From: Mycobacterium sp. ENV421
Lineage (GTDB): Bacteria; Actinomycetota; Actinomycetes; Mycobacteriales; Mycobacteriaceae
Length of the DNA: 64,000 bases
NCBI RefSeq assembly: GCF_002887815.1
Contig: NZ_PDHO01000025.1
Coordinates: forward strand, 1 to 64,000
Reading direction: 5' to 3'
The notes under the pieces are model-generated. The model was not told where the DNA came from. It made no database searches and saw only the letters and a program-made list of their open reading frames with translations. Made by a program: the position numbers and the translations under genes. Below, in pieces: positions 1 through 8,921 of the stretch (its first letter is position 1; every line of letters begins with the position of its first letter).

Positions 1-1274
1 AGGTTCTCCTCACATCAAGCCAACACGCCCGCTACCAACCTCATGGCCGGATACACCTAGCGCATGCGCTTCAGCAGCAGATCCCGGCGGAAGTCGCAGC
101 GCGAGAGACTCCTTCGGCGGCAACGCTGTCCGCAGCCCGCACCGAGTACGAGCGGCTGCGCGGCTTGATGATCGCGCACCAGGAGGAGCTTGATTGGGAG
201 TACTACCGCATCTACGGCCTCATCGAGGACGACGTCACCTATCAGGGCGAACTTCCCGAAATTGCCCTCGGGCAGCGCACCTTCGAGATCGCACTGGCGC
301 GACGGATGAAGGATGGCGAAGAAGCAGCGTGGTTCGACCGCCACTCGTCAACGCCAATCACCGAGATTCCAAGCCACCTGTCCGTCGATTACCAGGAACT
401 CATCGAACGTCGCCTGGAAACGATCGAGTCGAATCCGCACATTCGGTTGTTGGAGCGCCCGGAGTACAAGCGGCGTTGGGCTGTTGAGCCCTGGGACAAG
501 CAGGTCCAGTCCGCGCTGCGCGATTGGCTACTTGACCGGGTCGAGGACCGCTCGTTGTGGTTTGACCGCGAAGGGCGCCCAACCCCGATGTCGACTTCGC
601 AGTTGGCCGACATCCTCGATCGTGACGATGACTTTCGAAGTGTGCTGCGGCTGTGGGCCGGGGACTCCAACGTCTCCACCGGCACCGCATTGGCGAAACT
701 CCTTGCAGACGAGGGCGTCCCATATCTGTCGGCGTACCGCTACAAGAAGCCAGGGCTGGAGAAGCGCGCGGTCTGGGAAGAAACCTGGGATTTGCAGCGC
801 CGCGAGGACAACGGCGAGACGCTCGACAGCCCGATTCCGGTACCGCCGAAGTACAAGCCGGCTGACTTCGCCAAGTCCTCATATTGGTCGCATCGCGGCA
901 AGCTCGATGTACCCAAGGAACGATTCATCTCCTACCCCGGCGCCAGCCGTGACTCCGACTCCACGGAACTGCTCGGCTGGGCCGGCTGGGACCATGCCGA
1001 CCAAGCACTCGCTCTCGCCGGACTGATCAGCCAACGTATCGACGAAGGCTGGGAGACTCCCAAGCTCATCCCGTTGCTTGCCGGGCTCAACGAACTACTC
1101 CCCTGGGTTCAACAGTGGCACAACGAGATCGACCCTGAGTTCGGCGAATCCGTCGCCGACACCATCGCCGACGAGTTGACCACTCGCCTGGCCGAACACC
1201 ACCTCACCGTCACCGAGCTGCGCAGTTGGCGGCCCGAGCCGACCGGACGAGGACGAAAGGCCAAGACATCGTGA
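1..1274 (+). CDS. pglX: PglX, BREX type 2 adenine-specific DNA methyltransferase, C-terminal part (cut by left edge)
   Basis: The frame is open from base 3 to a TGA at 1272-1274 and has no natural start, so this is the last ~423 residues of a longer protein. PglX normally exceeds 1,000 residues, with the N6-adenine methylase motifs in the missing part. What is visible is the conserved C-terminal target-recognition-like region: a WEYYRIYGLI segment near the left edge and the run YWSHRGKLDVPKERFISYPG at ~290-310 of the visible part. Both are, from memory, typical of type 2 BREX PglX. In BREX this enzyme methylates host DNA to mark self and takes part in phage exclusion. The stop codon overlaps the GTG start of pglY by 4 bases (GTGA), so the two are translationally coupled. 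An internal ATG at 165 is not a gene start because the conserved sequence continues upstream of it. Confidence 0.85.
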   Translation, partial: VLLTSSQHARYQPHGRIHLAHALQQQIPAEVAARETPSAATLSAARTEYERLRGLMIAHQEELDWEYYRIYGLIEDDVTYQGELPEIALGQRTFEIALARRMKDGEEAAWFDRHSSTPITEIPSHLSVDYQELIERRLETIESNPHIRLLERPEYKRRWAVEPWDKQVQSALRDWLLDRVEDRSLWFDREGRPTPMSTSQLADILDRDDDFRSVLRLWAGDSNVSTGTALAKLLADEGVPYLSAYRYKKPGLEKRAVWEETWDLQRREDNGETLDSPIPVPPKYKPADFAKSSYWSHRGKLDVPKERFISYPGASRDSDSTELLGWAGWDHADQALALAGLISQRIDEGWETPKLIPLLAGLNELLPWVQQWHNEIDPEFGESVADTIADELTTRLAEHHLTVTELRSWRPEPTGRGRKAKTS

Positions 1275-4200
1275 CCACACTGCTGCGCGACGTCATTAGC
1301 ATCCCCGAACGCGTCGGTGCCGACGACTATGTCCTGCGCCTCACCGACAGCACCAACGATGACGCCCACATCGAGGCCGCCCTCGACCAGTACGTCCTCA
1401 CCGCGTCCCTGCGCGACAACTTCAACGCCGCCATCGACATCGTCGCCGACGCCCTGACCAAGGACACCTCACGGGCGGCCTACCTCACCGGCTCCTTCGG
1501 GTCGGGCAAGAGCCACTTTATGGCGGTGCTTTACGCCCTCCTCGGGAATCACGCGGCGGTACGCACCGAGAAGTTTCGCGACCTGACAGGCCGCTACGAC
1601 GGCGAACTCACGGGCAAGAAAATCCTGCGACTCACCTACCATCTGCTGGGCGCCAAAAGCCTGGAGCAGGCCGTGCTCAAAGGGTACGTCGAACAGATCA
1701 AGGCCCTGCACCCCGACGCCCCGCTACCCGCCGTACACGTCTCCGACTCTCTGCTCGACGACGCCGACAATCTCCGCAAGCGCATGGGCGACGACGAGTT
1801 CCTGTCCGGGCTAGGAGGGAGTCAAGGACAGGGCGGTGGTTGGGGCGGCTTACTCGGTGCGGCGTGGGATTTGCCGCGCTACCAAGCGGCGCGCGACGCC
1901 ACCGCCGAGGACGCCGAGCGCCGCGAGCTGGTGTCCGCACTCGTCAACAGCTACTTCACCTCGTTCTCCGAGACCGCCGACTACGTCGACCTGGACCGCG
2001 GCCTCGTCGTGATCTCCGAGCACGCCAAGTCCCTTGGCTACGACGGCGTCGTGCTGTTTCTCGACGAGCTAGTGCTGTGGCTTGCATTCTCGGTGCGTGA
2101 CGCCGAATTCTTCGCCCGCGAATCCCAGAAAATCACCAAACTCGTCGAGTCATCGGGACGTCAGCGCGCAATCCCCTTGATCTCGTTCATCTCTCGGCAG
2201 ATGGACCTACGGAAGTGGTTCGCCGATGCCGGGGCATCCGGCGCCGAGCAAGAGGCCCTCGACAGCGCCTTCCAATTTCAGCAGGGCCGGTTCCGTGAGA
2301 TCCAGCTAGGCGACGACAACCTCGCCGAAGTCGCTCACGCGCGTCTACTGAAGCCCAAGGACGAGGCCGCTCGGAAGATACTCGACGACGCCTTCGCCAA
2401 CCTCACCCGCACAGCCGCGGTCTGGGACGTGCTGCAGGACAGCCTCAATACCGACGACCGACACCGCGGCGCCTCCGAACAGGAGTTCCGACTCACCTAC
2501 CCGTTCTCCCCGGCGCTGGTGTCCACCCTGCGCAATCTCTCGTCGGTGATGCAGCGTGAGCGGACCGCCTTGAAGGTCATGCAACGCATGCTGGTGTCGC
2601 TGCGCGACACCCTGACCGTCGACGACCTCATTCCGGTCGGTGACTCCTATGACTTCATCGTCGACGGTAGTGACCCGATCGACGGTCATGCCGGTGCCAT
2701 GTTCAAGGCGGCATCCGACCTCTACAAGAACCGGCTATTGCCCAGTCTGCTCGACAAACACTCCGTCAGCCTTGAACAACTCGACACCGATCCCGCCTCG
2801 GTTCCGTCGGGCTTCCGCGGTCAAGAACGTATCGCCAAGACACTGCTTCTTTCCGCGATTGCGCCGAAAGTCCCTGCGCTGCGCGATATCACCGCCGCGC
2901 GGCTCGCCGCGCTCAACCACGGGTCCATCAAAGCACGCATGGCAGGCGGAGAAGCTCGCGTCGTCCTCGGCGTGGTCCGCGAATGGGCGCAAAAGGACGT
3001 CCCCGAGATCACCGTGTCCGAAGGCGCCAACCCCGTCATCCGGGTGCAGCTGGCCGACGTCGACTACCAGTCGATCATCGAACGCGTTCGTGGAGAAGAC
3101 AATGCGGGCCGACGTCGCGTCCTGATCCGGCGGCTCGTCCATAAGGCCCTTGGGGTTCCCAGCGGGCAGGACGACCTCAGCGGCGCGGCTACCCGAACCG
3201 TGATCTGGCGCGGATCACGACGCGAAGTCGACATCGTGTTCGGCAATGTCCGCGACGCCGGGTCGACCCCGGAACAGGCCTTCGATCCCCGACCCGGCAC
3301 CTGGCGGGTGGTAGTCGACTACCCCTTTGACGAGGCCGGCTACACCAGCGCCGACGACGTCAACCGCATTGACCGGCTGTTAACCAACGGCGATCGCAGC
3401 ACCCTCGTCTGGTTGCCACGGTTCTTCACCGATTCCGCGATGGACGACCTGGCGCTCCTAGTCAAGCTCGACTGGCTGTTCACCGGCAGCGGTGACCGGT
3501 GGACGGAAAACTCCGATCACCTCTCGGCGACCGACCGCGCTCAGGCCCGAGGAATCCTGGAGAATCTCCTCAGCGGCACGCTGACAAGCATCGAGAGTCT
3601 GCTCAAGCAGGCGTACGGCATCGAACCTGCCGACTTGAAGCGAATCTCCGAGGAGTCAACACAATTCGACGTGCTCACCTCGCTGTCACGAGACTTCAGC
3701 CCCGCCTTGCCGCCCGCCGCGAGCCTCGAGGACGCCCTGGTGAAGATCGTCGATCAAGCGTTCTCGGCGATCTACCCGCAGCACCCCGCCTTCGATCCCC
3801 CGGGCGACGAAGTTACCGCCCGCAACTTCGAGACGGTGCGCGACTACGTCGAGAAGGCAGCTACCAATCGGGACGGCCGGATACCCACCGATCCTGGCAC
3901 CGATCGCAAGATCGTCCGCCGCGTCGCAGGACCACTTCGCGTCGGCAAGGCCACCGAAGACCACTATCTGTTCGGCGAGGACTCGTTCGCGTATTGGGCG
4001 GGTGAACTCGACCGCGCCGCAATGGCGGCCGATCCGCTGACCGTGGGCGCGATGCAACAGCACATCGAAGCCATCACCCCAGCCTGGGGGCTACGTCCAG
4101 AGGCGCGGGATCTGGTGATCAGCGCGTGGGCGTTGCTGCGGAAGCGTGCGTGGTTCAATGCCGGCGCGGCTTGCCCTGCACCCGCGTTGGGGCGGATGTC

Positions 4201-4954
4201 GCCCAGTATCGAGCTGCGCGCCGAGGAGTTGCCCGAACAGCGAGCGTGGGACGACGCTCGTTCCAATTCATCGAAGTTGTTCGGGTACACCATCGCTCGC
4301 ACCTATCTCACCGGTGCGAACGTCGCCGACTTCTCCACGCAGGTTCGTGCGAGGGCGACCGAGAGCACGAGCCAATTGGGTTATCTCGTAGAGGAACTCG
4401 AACACGCCTACCAACGGCTGGCGATGAGTGCGGGTGCTGGCGACCGGCTCGCCTCAGCTGTCGCCCTGCGCGGTCTCACGGAACGGTTGCAGGGCACCTC
4501 GGGAAACGTCGCCGTGATTGACGCTATGGCGAGCGCCGACCTCCCGGTCGCAGCGGAGACAGCCGGCCAGATCCGCAACGATGCTGGTCGAGATACCCAG
4601 GCTCTGCGGAGCTTCAAGTGGAAGCTCGTCGAACGGCTGCGGCAAGGTATCGAACGTGGTGATGCAAGCGGTGACAGTGCCCGCGCGATCGAAAGAGCGT
4701 TGCACGAAGCGATTTCGATCCCTGGACGTTCACTGAGCGATGAGCTCGCTTCCGTCGAGAACAAGCTTGTTTCGTGGGTCGTCGACGAAGACGGTGGCAC
4801 GCCTCCGCCGCCTCCACCGCCACCGCCACCGCTCACGGCTAAGGGTGACGCCACGCTGAATACAGCCGAGGACATCCCCAATCTCGTCACCGCGCTCAAG
4901 AAAGCGATCGACGAGCACGGCCAAAAAGTTCACGTGCACTGGTGGGTCGATTGA
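1271..4954 (+). CDS. pglY: PglY, BREX type 2 P-loop ATPase (BrxC-like)
   Basis: A protein of 1227 residues from the GTG at 1271, which overlaps the pglX stop. An in-frame ATG at 1226 lies inside pglX and is less likely. The N-terminus LLRDVISIPERV is typical of PglY as I recall the family. A Walker A loop, GSFGSGKS, lies at residues ~74-81, and a Walker B-like VVLFLDELVLW at ~260-270. The middle and C-terminal parts are long helical regions without recognisable catalytic motifs. A run of ten prolines (bases 4802-4831) links the body to a conserved-looking C-terminal tail of ~40 residues ending HVHWWVD. PglY/BrxC is the large ATPase of the BREX complex. Position between pglX and pglZ is the standard type 2 order. 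Confidence 0.88.
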   Translation: MTTLLRDVISIPERVGADDYVLRLTDSTNDDAHIEAALDQYVLTASLRDNFNAAIDIVADALTKDTSRAAYLTGSFGSGKSHFMAVLYALLGNHAAVRTEKFRDLTGRYDGELTGKKILRLTYHLLGAKSLEQAVLKGYVEQIKALHPDAPLPAVHVSDSLLDDADNLRKRMGDDEFLSGLGGSQGQGGGWGGLLGAAWDLPRYQAARDATAEDAERRELVSALVNSYFTSFSETADYVDLDRGLVVISEHAKSLGYDGVVLFLDELVLWLAFSVRDAEFFARESQKITKLVESSGRQRAIPLISFISRQMDLRKWFADAGASGAEQEALDSAFQFQQGRFREIQLGDDNLAEVAHARLLKPKDEAARKILDDAFANLTRTAAVWDVLQDSLNTDDRHRGASEQEFRLTYPFSPALVSTLRNLSSVMQRERTALKVMQRMLVSLRDTLTVDDLIPVGDSYDFIVDGSDPIDGHAGAMFKAASDLYKNRLLPSLLDKHSVSLEQLDTDPASVPSGFRGQERIAKTLLLSAIAPKVPALRDITAARLAALNHGSIKARMAGGEARVVLGVVREWAQKDVPEITVSEGANPVIRVQLADVDYQSIIERVRGEDNAGRRRVLIRRLVHKALGVPSGQDDLSGAATRTVIWRGSRREVDIVFGNVRDAGSTPEQAFDPRPGTWRVVVDYPFDEAGYTSADDVNRIDRLLTNGDRSTLVWLPRFFTDSAMDDLALLVKLDWLFTGSGDRWTENSDHLSATDRAQARGILENLLSGTLTSIESLLKQAYGIEPADLKRISEESTQFDVLTSLSRDFSPALPPAASLEDALVKIVDQAFSAIYPQHPAFDPPGDEVTARNFETVRDYVEKAATNRDGRIPTDPGTDRKIVRRVAGPLRVGKATEDHYLFGEDSFAYWAGELDRAAMAADPLTVGAMQQHIEAITPAWGLRPEARDLVISAWALLRKRAWFNAGAACPAPALGRMSPSIELRAEELPEQRAWDDARSNSSKLFGYTIARTYLTGANVADFSTQVRARATESTSQLGYLVEELEHAYQRLAMSAGAGDRLASAVALRGLTERLQGTSGNVAVIDAMASADLPVAAETAGQIRNDAGRDTQALRSFKWKLVERLRQGIERGDASGDSARAIERALHEAISIPGRSLSDELASVENKLVSWVVDEDGGTPPPPPPPPPPLTAKGDATLNTAEDIPNLVTALKKAIDEHGQKVHVHWWVD

Positions 4955-7644
4955 GCACGCTGACCGCCACCGAACCGATCATTCGGGCGCGACTGAAGAA
5001 GGCTCGCGACAAGCACTACAAGAGCGGTGTGCTTGGGCTGCGCGCCAAGCCGTCTTGGGATGGCGGCGACTTCGCGTACGAAGGCACACCGGTCACGGTC
5101 GTGGCATGCCCCTCGGTGTTAGCGCTATGGGAAGCCATCGATCAGCGCAACCCTGAGCAATGGACAGTCGTGCTTACCAGCGTCGAGGACGACGACCTGG
5201 GTGACACCGTGCTCGCACACCTCCTCGACGGACGGCTCATCACCCCTGACCCGTGGGATGCGCTGCGAAGCAATTTCGCTGCGACCACCATCGAGCCGGC
5301 CCTGTACCGAACCCACAACGACCGCGCGATCGCCAATGGGCTTCTCACCGCATTGTCCCCGGACGCCTATATCCCCGCACCCAGCGGCGTCCTGACGCGC
5401 GACCACGCCATGGCGACGATCGCGCGGGATGTGCTCAAGATCGTCAAAGACGTCGATGTGGAAATCGACACCCTGGCCGTGCTCGAATGGAGCAGATCCC
5501 AGGACGTCACCGAAGGGCTCGTCACGCTATCCACCTCGGGGGGGCCTGAACTCAGCGCGGCGTTCCAGTCCTGGTTGTCTGAGCGGTCGAGTCGACTTCG
5601 CAAACCGGTCAACGCTCTGATGACGGCTGGGCGGATCACCGAGCTGGTTCCGCTCGGCGTCGTCGCGGGGCTTTTCGACGAGTCCGACGCTAAGGCTCTC
5701 GGTGTCTTCCTGGGCAGTTACGGGCTCAGCGATCTGGATGCCGAGGATTTGGGCTCCTGGTATCAGGACACCCGCGGGCTGGTCACCAATTCGCTGAACG
5801 CGCAACAACAACAGGCTGTGCTCACGACTGCGGCATCGATCGTCAACCAGCTGGGAATCAACGACGTCGCGGCCACCTCCGAGCTGCTGCCGCAAGGACT
5901 CGATGATCGACTGGTCGCCTTGTCAGATGCGATCACCGAAGCACTGCCGAATCCTTTACCCGCCGACCTCGATGCTCGGCTCCTGTCCGACGACGCGCTG
6001 CGCAACATCGAAGCGAAGTGGGCGCATGTCCAACAGCACTTCCTCGCTGACCGCGACCATAGCTGTCGCGCGTTCGGCGGAGCCGTCCGCCTGGCCCGCT
6101 GGCTGGCCGCGCCCGTCGCTACCGCCCAGGGGCTCGTGCCTACGACCGAACGGTACGTGCGCACCGACTCGTGGGTTGACACCGCACTGGTGACTGCTCG
6201 ACGAGGAGCCGACCAACCCATCCCGGCAGCTGCCCTGCGCGCCATCATCGACGTGGCTCTCGCCCGCCGAGCGCAGCACGACCGATCCTTCGCCGCCGCA
6301 CTGGCCAATGCACCGACGCCACCCGTGCAGACCATCGAGAACGTCATGCACGATCTCGTAATCCCCATCGCCAAGACATCGCCGACCCTGCTCATCGTCG
6401 TCGACGGGCTCTCCCTTGCAGCGACAAACGACCTCGTCAGGTCCACCCAATCGGAGGGCTGGACGGAGCTGTCCGCGAATCATGACGCGCGCCGCGCGTC
6501 AGCCCTTGCAGTGCTCCCGACCCTTACGCAACGCAGCCGGTGTTCGTTACTGTGCGGCGAACTGCGTGAAGGCGGTGACGGGCCGGAACGCTCCGGATTC
6601 CTGTCGCTCCTGCACAACGCTCAGCTGGAGGCGACCGGCGGTGTTCCCGACCCCATCTTCCACAAGAAGGCGCTCGACGCGGTGCCCAGCGGAGCCAAGC
6701 TCGCCAGTGACGTCCGCAACGCCATCGCCGACGTCACACGCCAGCCGCTAGTCGCTGTCGTCCTCAACTACGTTGACGACACCCTGCACCACGTCGACCC
6801 AGGCGGCACCGACTGGAACCTGGAAACCATCACCTACCTGGGTCCGCTGCTGAATGCCGCCAAGAACGCCGGGCGAACAGTCATCATCACCTCCGACCAC
6901 GGGCACATCATCGAATACGGGTCCAGCGCCAAGGTCACCCGCGCCAACACCTACGGGCAGCGAGCACACGGCGATCTGGCGAACGTAGACCCAGACCGCG
7001 AAGTCGTCGTCAAAGGTCCCCGGGTACTCACCGAGAACAACGAGGTCGTCCTCGCCGTCGACGAGACCATTCGCTACGGCGCCCGCAACGCGGGCTATCA
7101 CGGGGGCGCGACACCCGCTGAAGCCATCGTCCCGGTCGTCGTCCTCGTTGCCGGCGAGCTTCCCGACGGCGCCACGCGAGTCGTCGGTGCCGAGCCGCCG
7201 TGGTGGTATGCCGAGCCCATCAAGGCTCAAGAGGCACCGACAAGCCGAACCGCAAAGCCGCCCCGCAAGCCTGCGCAGGACAGCCCAAGCCTGTTTGATG
7301 ACGGCTCCGATTCAGGTCTGATTATCGTGCAGCAGAGCCGACTTGCGGCCAACGTGGTAGCGACCAAGGTGTTTGCCGAGCAGCTGAAGCTGGCTGGTCG
7401 AATCGTGTTGCGGCAAGCCCAGATCGAGGGGCTGCTGCAAGTACTGGTCGATACCTCGGCGCACGAGGTCACCGTCGCCCAGGCCGCTGCCGCGCTCGGC
7501 GTCGCGACCGCCAGCGTCAACGGCGCCCTCATGCAAGCCAAGCGCGTCCTCGACGTCGAGGGCTACGAAGTGTTGCGGGTCAGAAGCGGCATCGTGCGCC
7601 TCGACATAGCGGTGCTGAAGGAACAATTCGGAGTCTCCGAATGA
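4942..7644 (+). CDS. pglZ: PglZ, BREX type 2 alkaline-phosphatase-like protein
   Basis: About 900 residues from a GTG at 4942. A TTG at 4951 giving a 4-base overlap (TTGA) with pglY is an equally possible start, and no clear Shine-Dalgarno decides. The C-terminal half has the PglZ-type metallophosphatase core: LLIVVDGLSLAA around residue 486, SDHGHIIEYG around 651, and a His-Gly-Gly motif (YHGGATPAEA) around 715. These are the expected metal-binding Asp/His positions of the alkaline phosphatase superfamily. The last ~80 residues look like a winged helix. PglZ is the signature protein of all BREX types and is required for phage exclusion; its substrate is not established. Overlaps brxD by 4 bases (ATGA). 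Confidence 0.9.
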   Translation: MGRLSTLTATEPIIRARLKKARDKHYKSGVLGLRAKPSWDGGDFAYEGTPVTVVACPSVLALWEAIDQRNPEQWTVVLTSVEDDDLGDTVLAHLLDGRLITPDPWDALRSNFAATTIEPALYRTHNDRAIANGLLTALSPDAYIPAPSGVLTRDHAMATIARDVLKIVKDVDVEIDTLAVLEWSRSQDVTEGLVTLSTSGGPELSAAFQSWLSERSSRLRKPVNALMTAGRITELVPLGVVAGLFDESDAKALGVFLGSYGLSDLDAEDLGSWYQDTRGLVTNSLNAQQQQAVLTTAASIVNQLGINDVAATSELLPQGLDDRLVALSDAITEALPNPLPADLDARLLSDDALRNIEAKWAHVQQHFLADRDHSCRAFGGAVRLARWLAAPVATAQGLVPTTERYVRTDSWVDTALVTARRGADQPIPAAALRAIIDVALARRAQHDRSFAAALANAPTPPVQTIENVMHDLVIPIAKTSPTLLIVVDGLSLAATNDLVRSTQSEGWTELSANHDARRASALAVLPTLTQRSRCSLLCGELREGGDGPERSGFLSLLHNAQLEATGGVPDPIFHKKALDAVPSGAKLASDVRNAIADVTRQPLVAVVLNYVDDTLHHVDPGGTDWNLETITYLGPLLNAAKNAGRTVIITSDHGHIIEYGSSAKVTRANTYGQRAHGDLANVDPDREVVVKGPRVLTENNEVVLAVDETIRYGARNAGYHGGATPAEAIVPVVVLVAGELPDGATRVVGAEPPWWYAEPIKAQEAPTSRTAKPPRKPAQDSPSLFDDGSDSGLIIVQQSRLAANVVATKVFAEQLKLAGRIVLRQAQIEGLLQVLVDTSAHEVTVAQAAAALGVATASVNGALMQAKRVLDVEGYEVLRVRSGIVRLDIAVLKEQFGVSE

Positions 7645-8921
7645 CATCGCCGGTCTCTGCCCGTCGACGCCGAGAGATCCTCGATGCGCTGCGTCGCGGC
7701 ACCGTGCCCTCTAACGGGCTGGACCAACTCGCCGTCGGCCTCGGTCGTTTCGAGAGTGAACTCGACGCTGAATTGGACGTCGTCGCTGGCGGTGGTGCGG
7801 TGTTCAAGGCTGTGCGCGGCGAATATGGTTCCGGTAAAACCTTTTTCGCGCGTTGGCTGGCAGACCGCGCGATGAAGAAAGGCTTCGCGGTTGCTGAGGT
7901 GCAGATCAACGAGATCGACACCCCGCTGCATAAGTTGGAGACCGTCTACCGACGCAGCATCGAGTCGCTGCGGACGGCGTCGATACAGCCGAGCGCACTG
8001 CGCCCCATCCTCGATGCGTGGCTGTTCACCATCGAAGACGATGCGCGCCAACAAGACATCGACGTCGATGCGCTCTTGGAGCGGCGCCTGGCGGATGTGG
8101 CAACCCGTGCGCCCGTCTTTCCGATTGCCATCCGCGCCTATCGGCGTTTCGTTGCGGACGGGGACCACGACGGAGCTGACGGACTGGTCGCATGGCTGGG
8201 CGGGCAACCCCACGTCGCCGCCGCGGTCAAACGTCGGGCCGGCATTAAAGGCGACCTCGACCATTTCTTGGCCCTTGGATTTCTGCGGGGATTGTTGGCG
8301 GTGCTCGCCGATGCGGGCAACCCGGGACTGCTGCTGGTGCTCGACGAGGTCGAGACGCTTCAGCGCATTCGCAGTGACGCGCGCGCCAAGGCATTGAATG
8401 CGCTACGGCAGCTGATCGATGAGGTCCACGACGGACACTTCCCTGGCTTGTATCTGTTGATCACCGGGACACCCGCGTTTTTCGAGGGGCGCCAGGGTAT
8501 TCCACTGCTACCTCCGCTCGCTGATCGTCTTCATACGGAGTTCGCCAAGGATGCCCGCTTCGACAACCCGCGCGCACCGCAGCTGCGTCTGACGGGCTTC
8601 GACCAGTCTCGTCTCATCGAACTCGGTGCCCGGGTACGCGACCTGTACCTTTCGGGAGTTCCAGACGCCGAACGGGTGAGCTCCATCGCGGACGACGATT
8701 TCCTGGCACAGTTCGCGGCCGCCATCGCCGGTGAACTCGGCGGCAAGGTTGGAATCGCGCCGCGACTGTTCCTACGCAAGCTCGTTGATGTGCTTGACAA
8801 GATCGAACAGTTCCCCGACTTCGACCCATCCCGCGACTACGAGATTCGAATTGCCCCCGCCGAACTCTCCGACGCCGAGCGCGCGGCACTCACTGCTAAC
8901 GATATCGCCCTCGATCTCTAA
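7641..8921 (+). CDS. brxD: BrxD, BREX ATP-binding protein
   Basis: A 426-residue AAA-type ATPase starting at an ATG that overlaps the pglZ stop (ATGA). Walker A is GEYGSGKTFFARWL at ~59-72 and Walker B is LLLVLDEVETL at ~230-240. Just after Walker B, an ITGTPAFFEG segment resembles a sensor-1 position. Length and the GEYGSGKT motif fit BrxD, the ATPase that accompanies BrxHI in type 2 BREX loci. Its exact mechanistic role is unknown. The stop TAA shares its last A with the ATG of brxHI (TAATG), so both are translated from one message. Confidence 0.85.
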   Translation: MTSPVSARRRREILDALRRGTVPSNGLDQLAVGLGRFESELDAELDVVAGGGAVFKAVRGEYGSGKTFFARWLADRAMKKGFAVAEVQINEIDTPLHKLETVYRRSIESLRTASIQPSALRPILDAWLFTIEDDARQQDIDVDALLERRLADVATRAPVFPIAIRAYRRFVADGDHDGADGLVAWLGGQPHVAAAVKRRAGIKGDLDHFLALGFLRGLLAVLADAGNPGLLLVLDEVETLQRIRSDARAKALNALRQLIDEVHDGHFPGLYLLITGTPAFFEGRQGIPLLPPLADRLHTEFAKDARFDNPRAPQLRLTGFDQSRLIELGARVRDLYLSGVPDAERVSSIADDDFLAQFAAAIAGELGGKVGIAPRLFLRKLVDVLDKIEQFPDFDPSRDYEIRIAPAELSDAERAALTANDIALDL

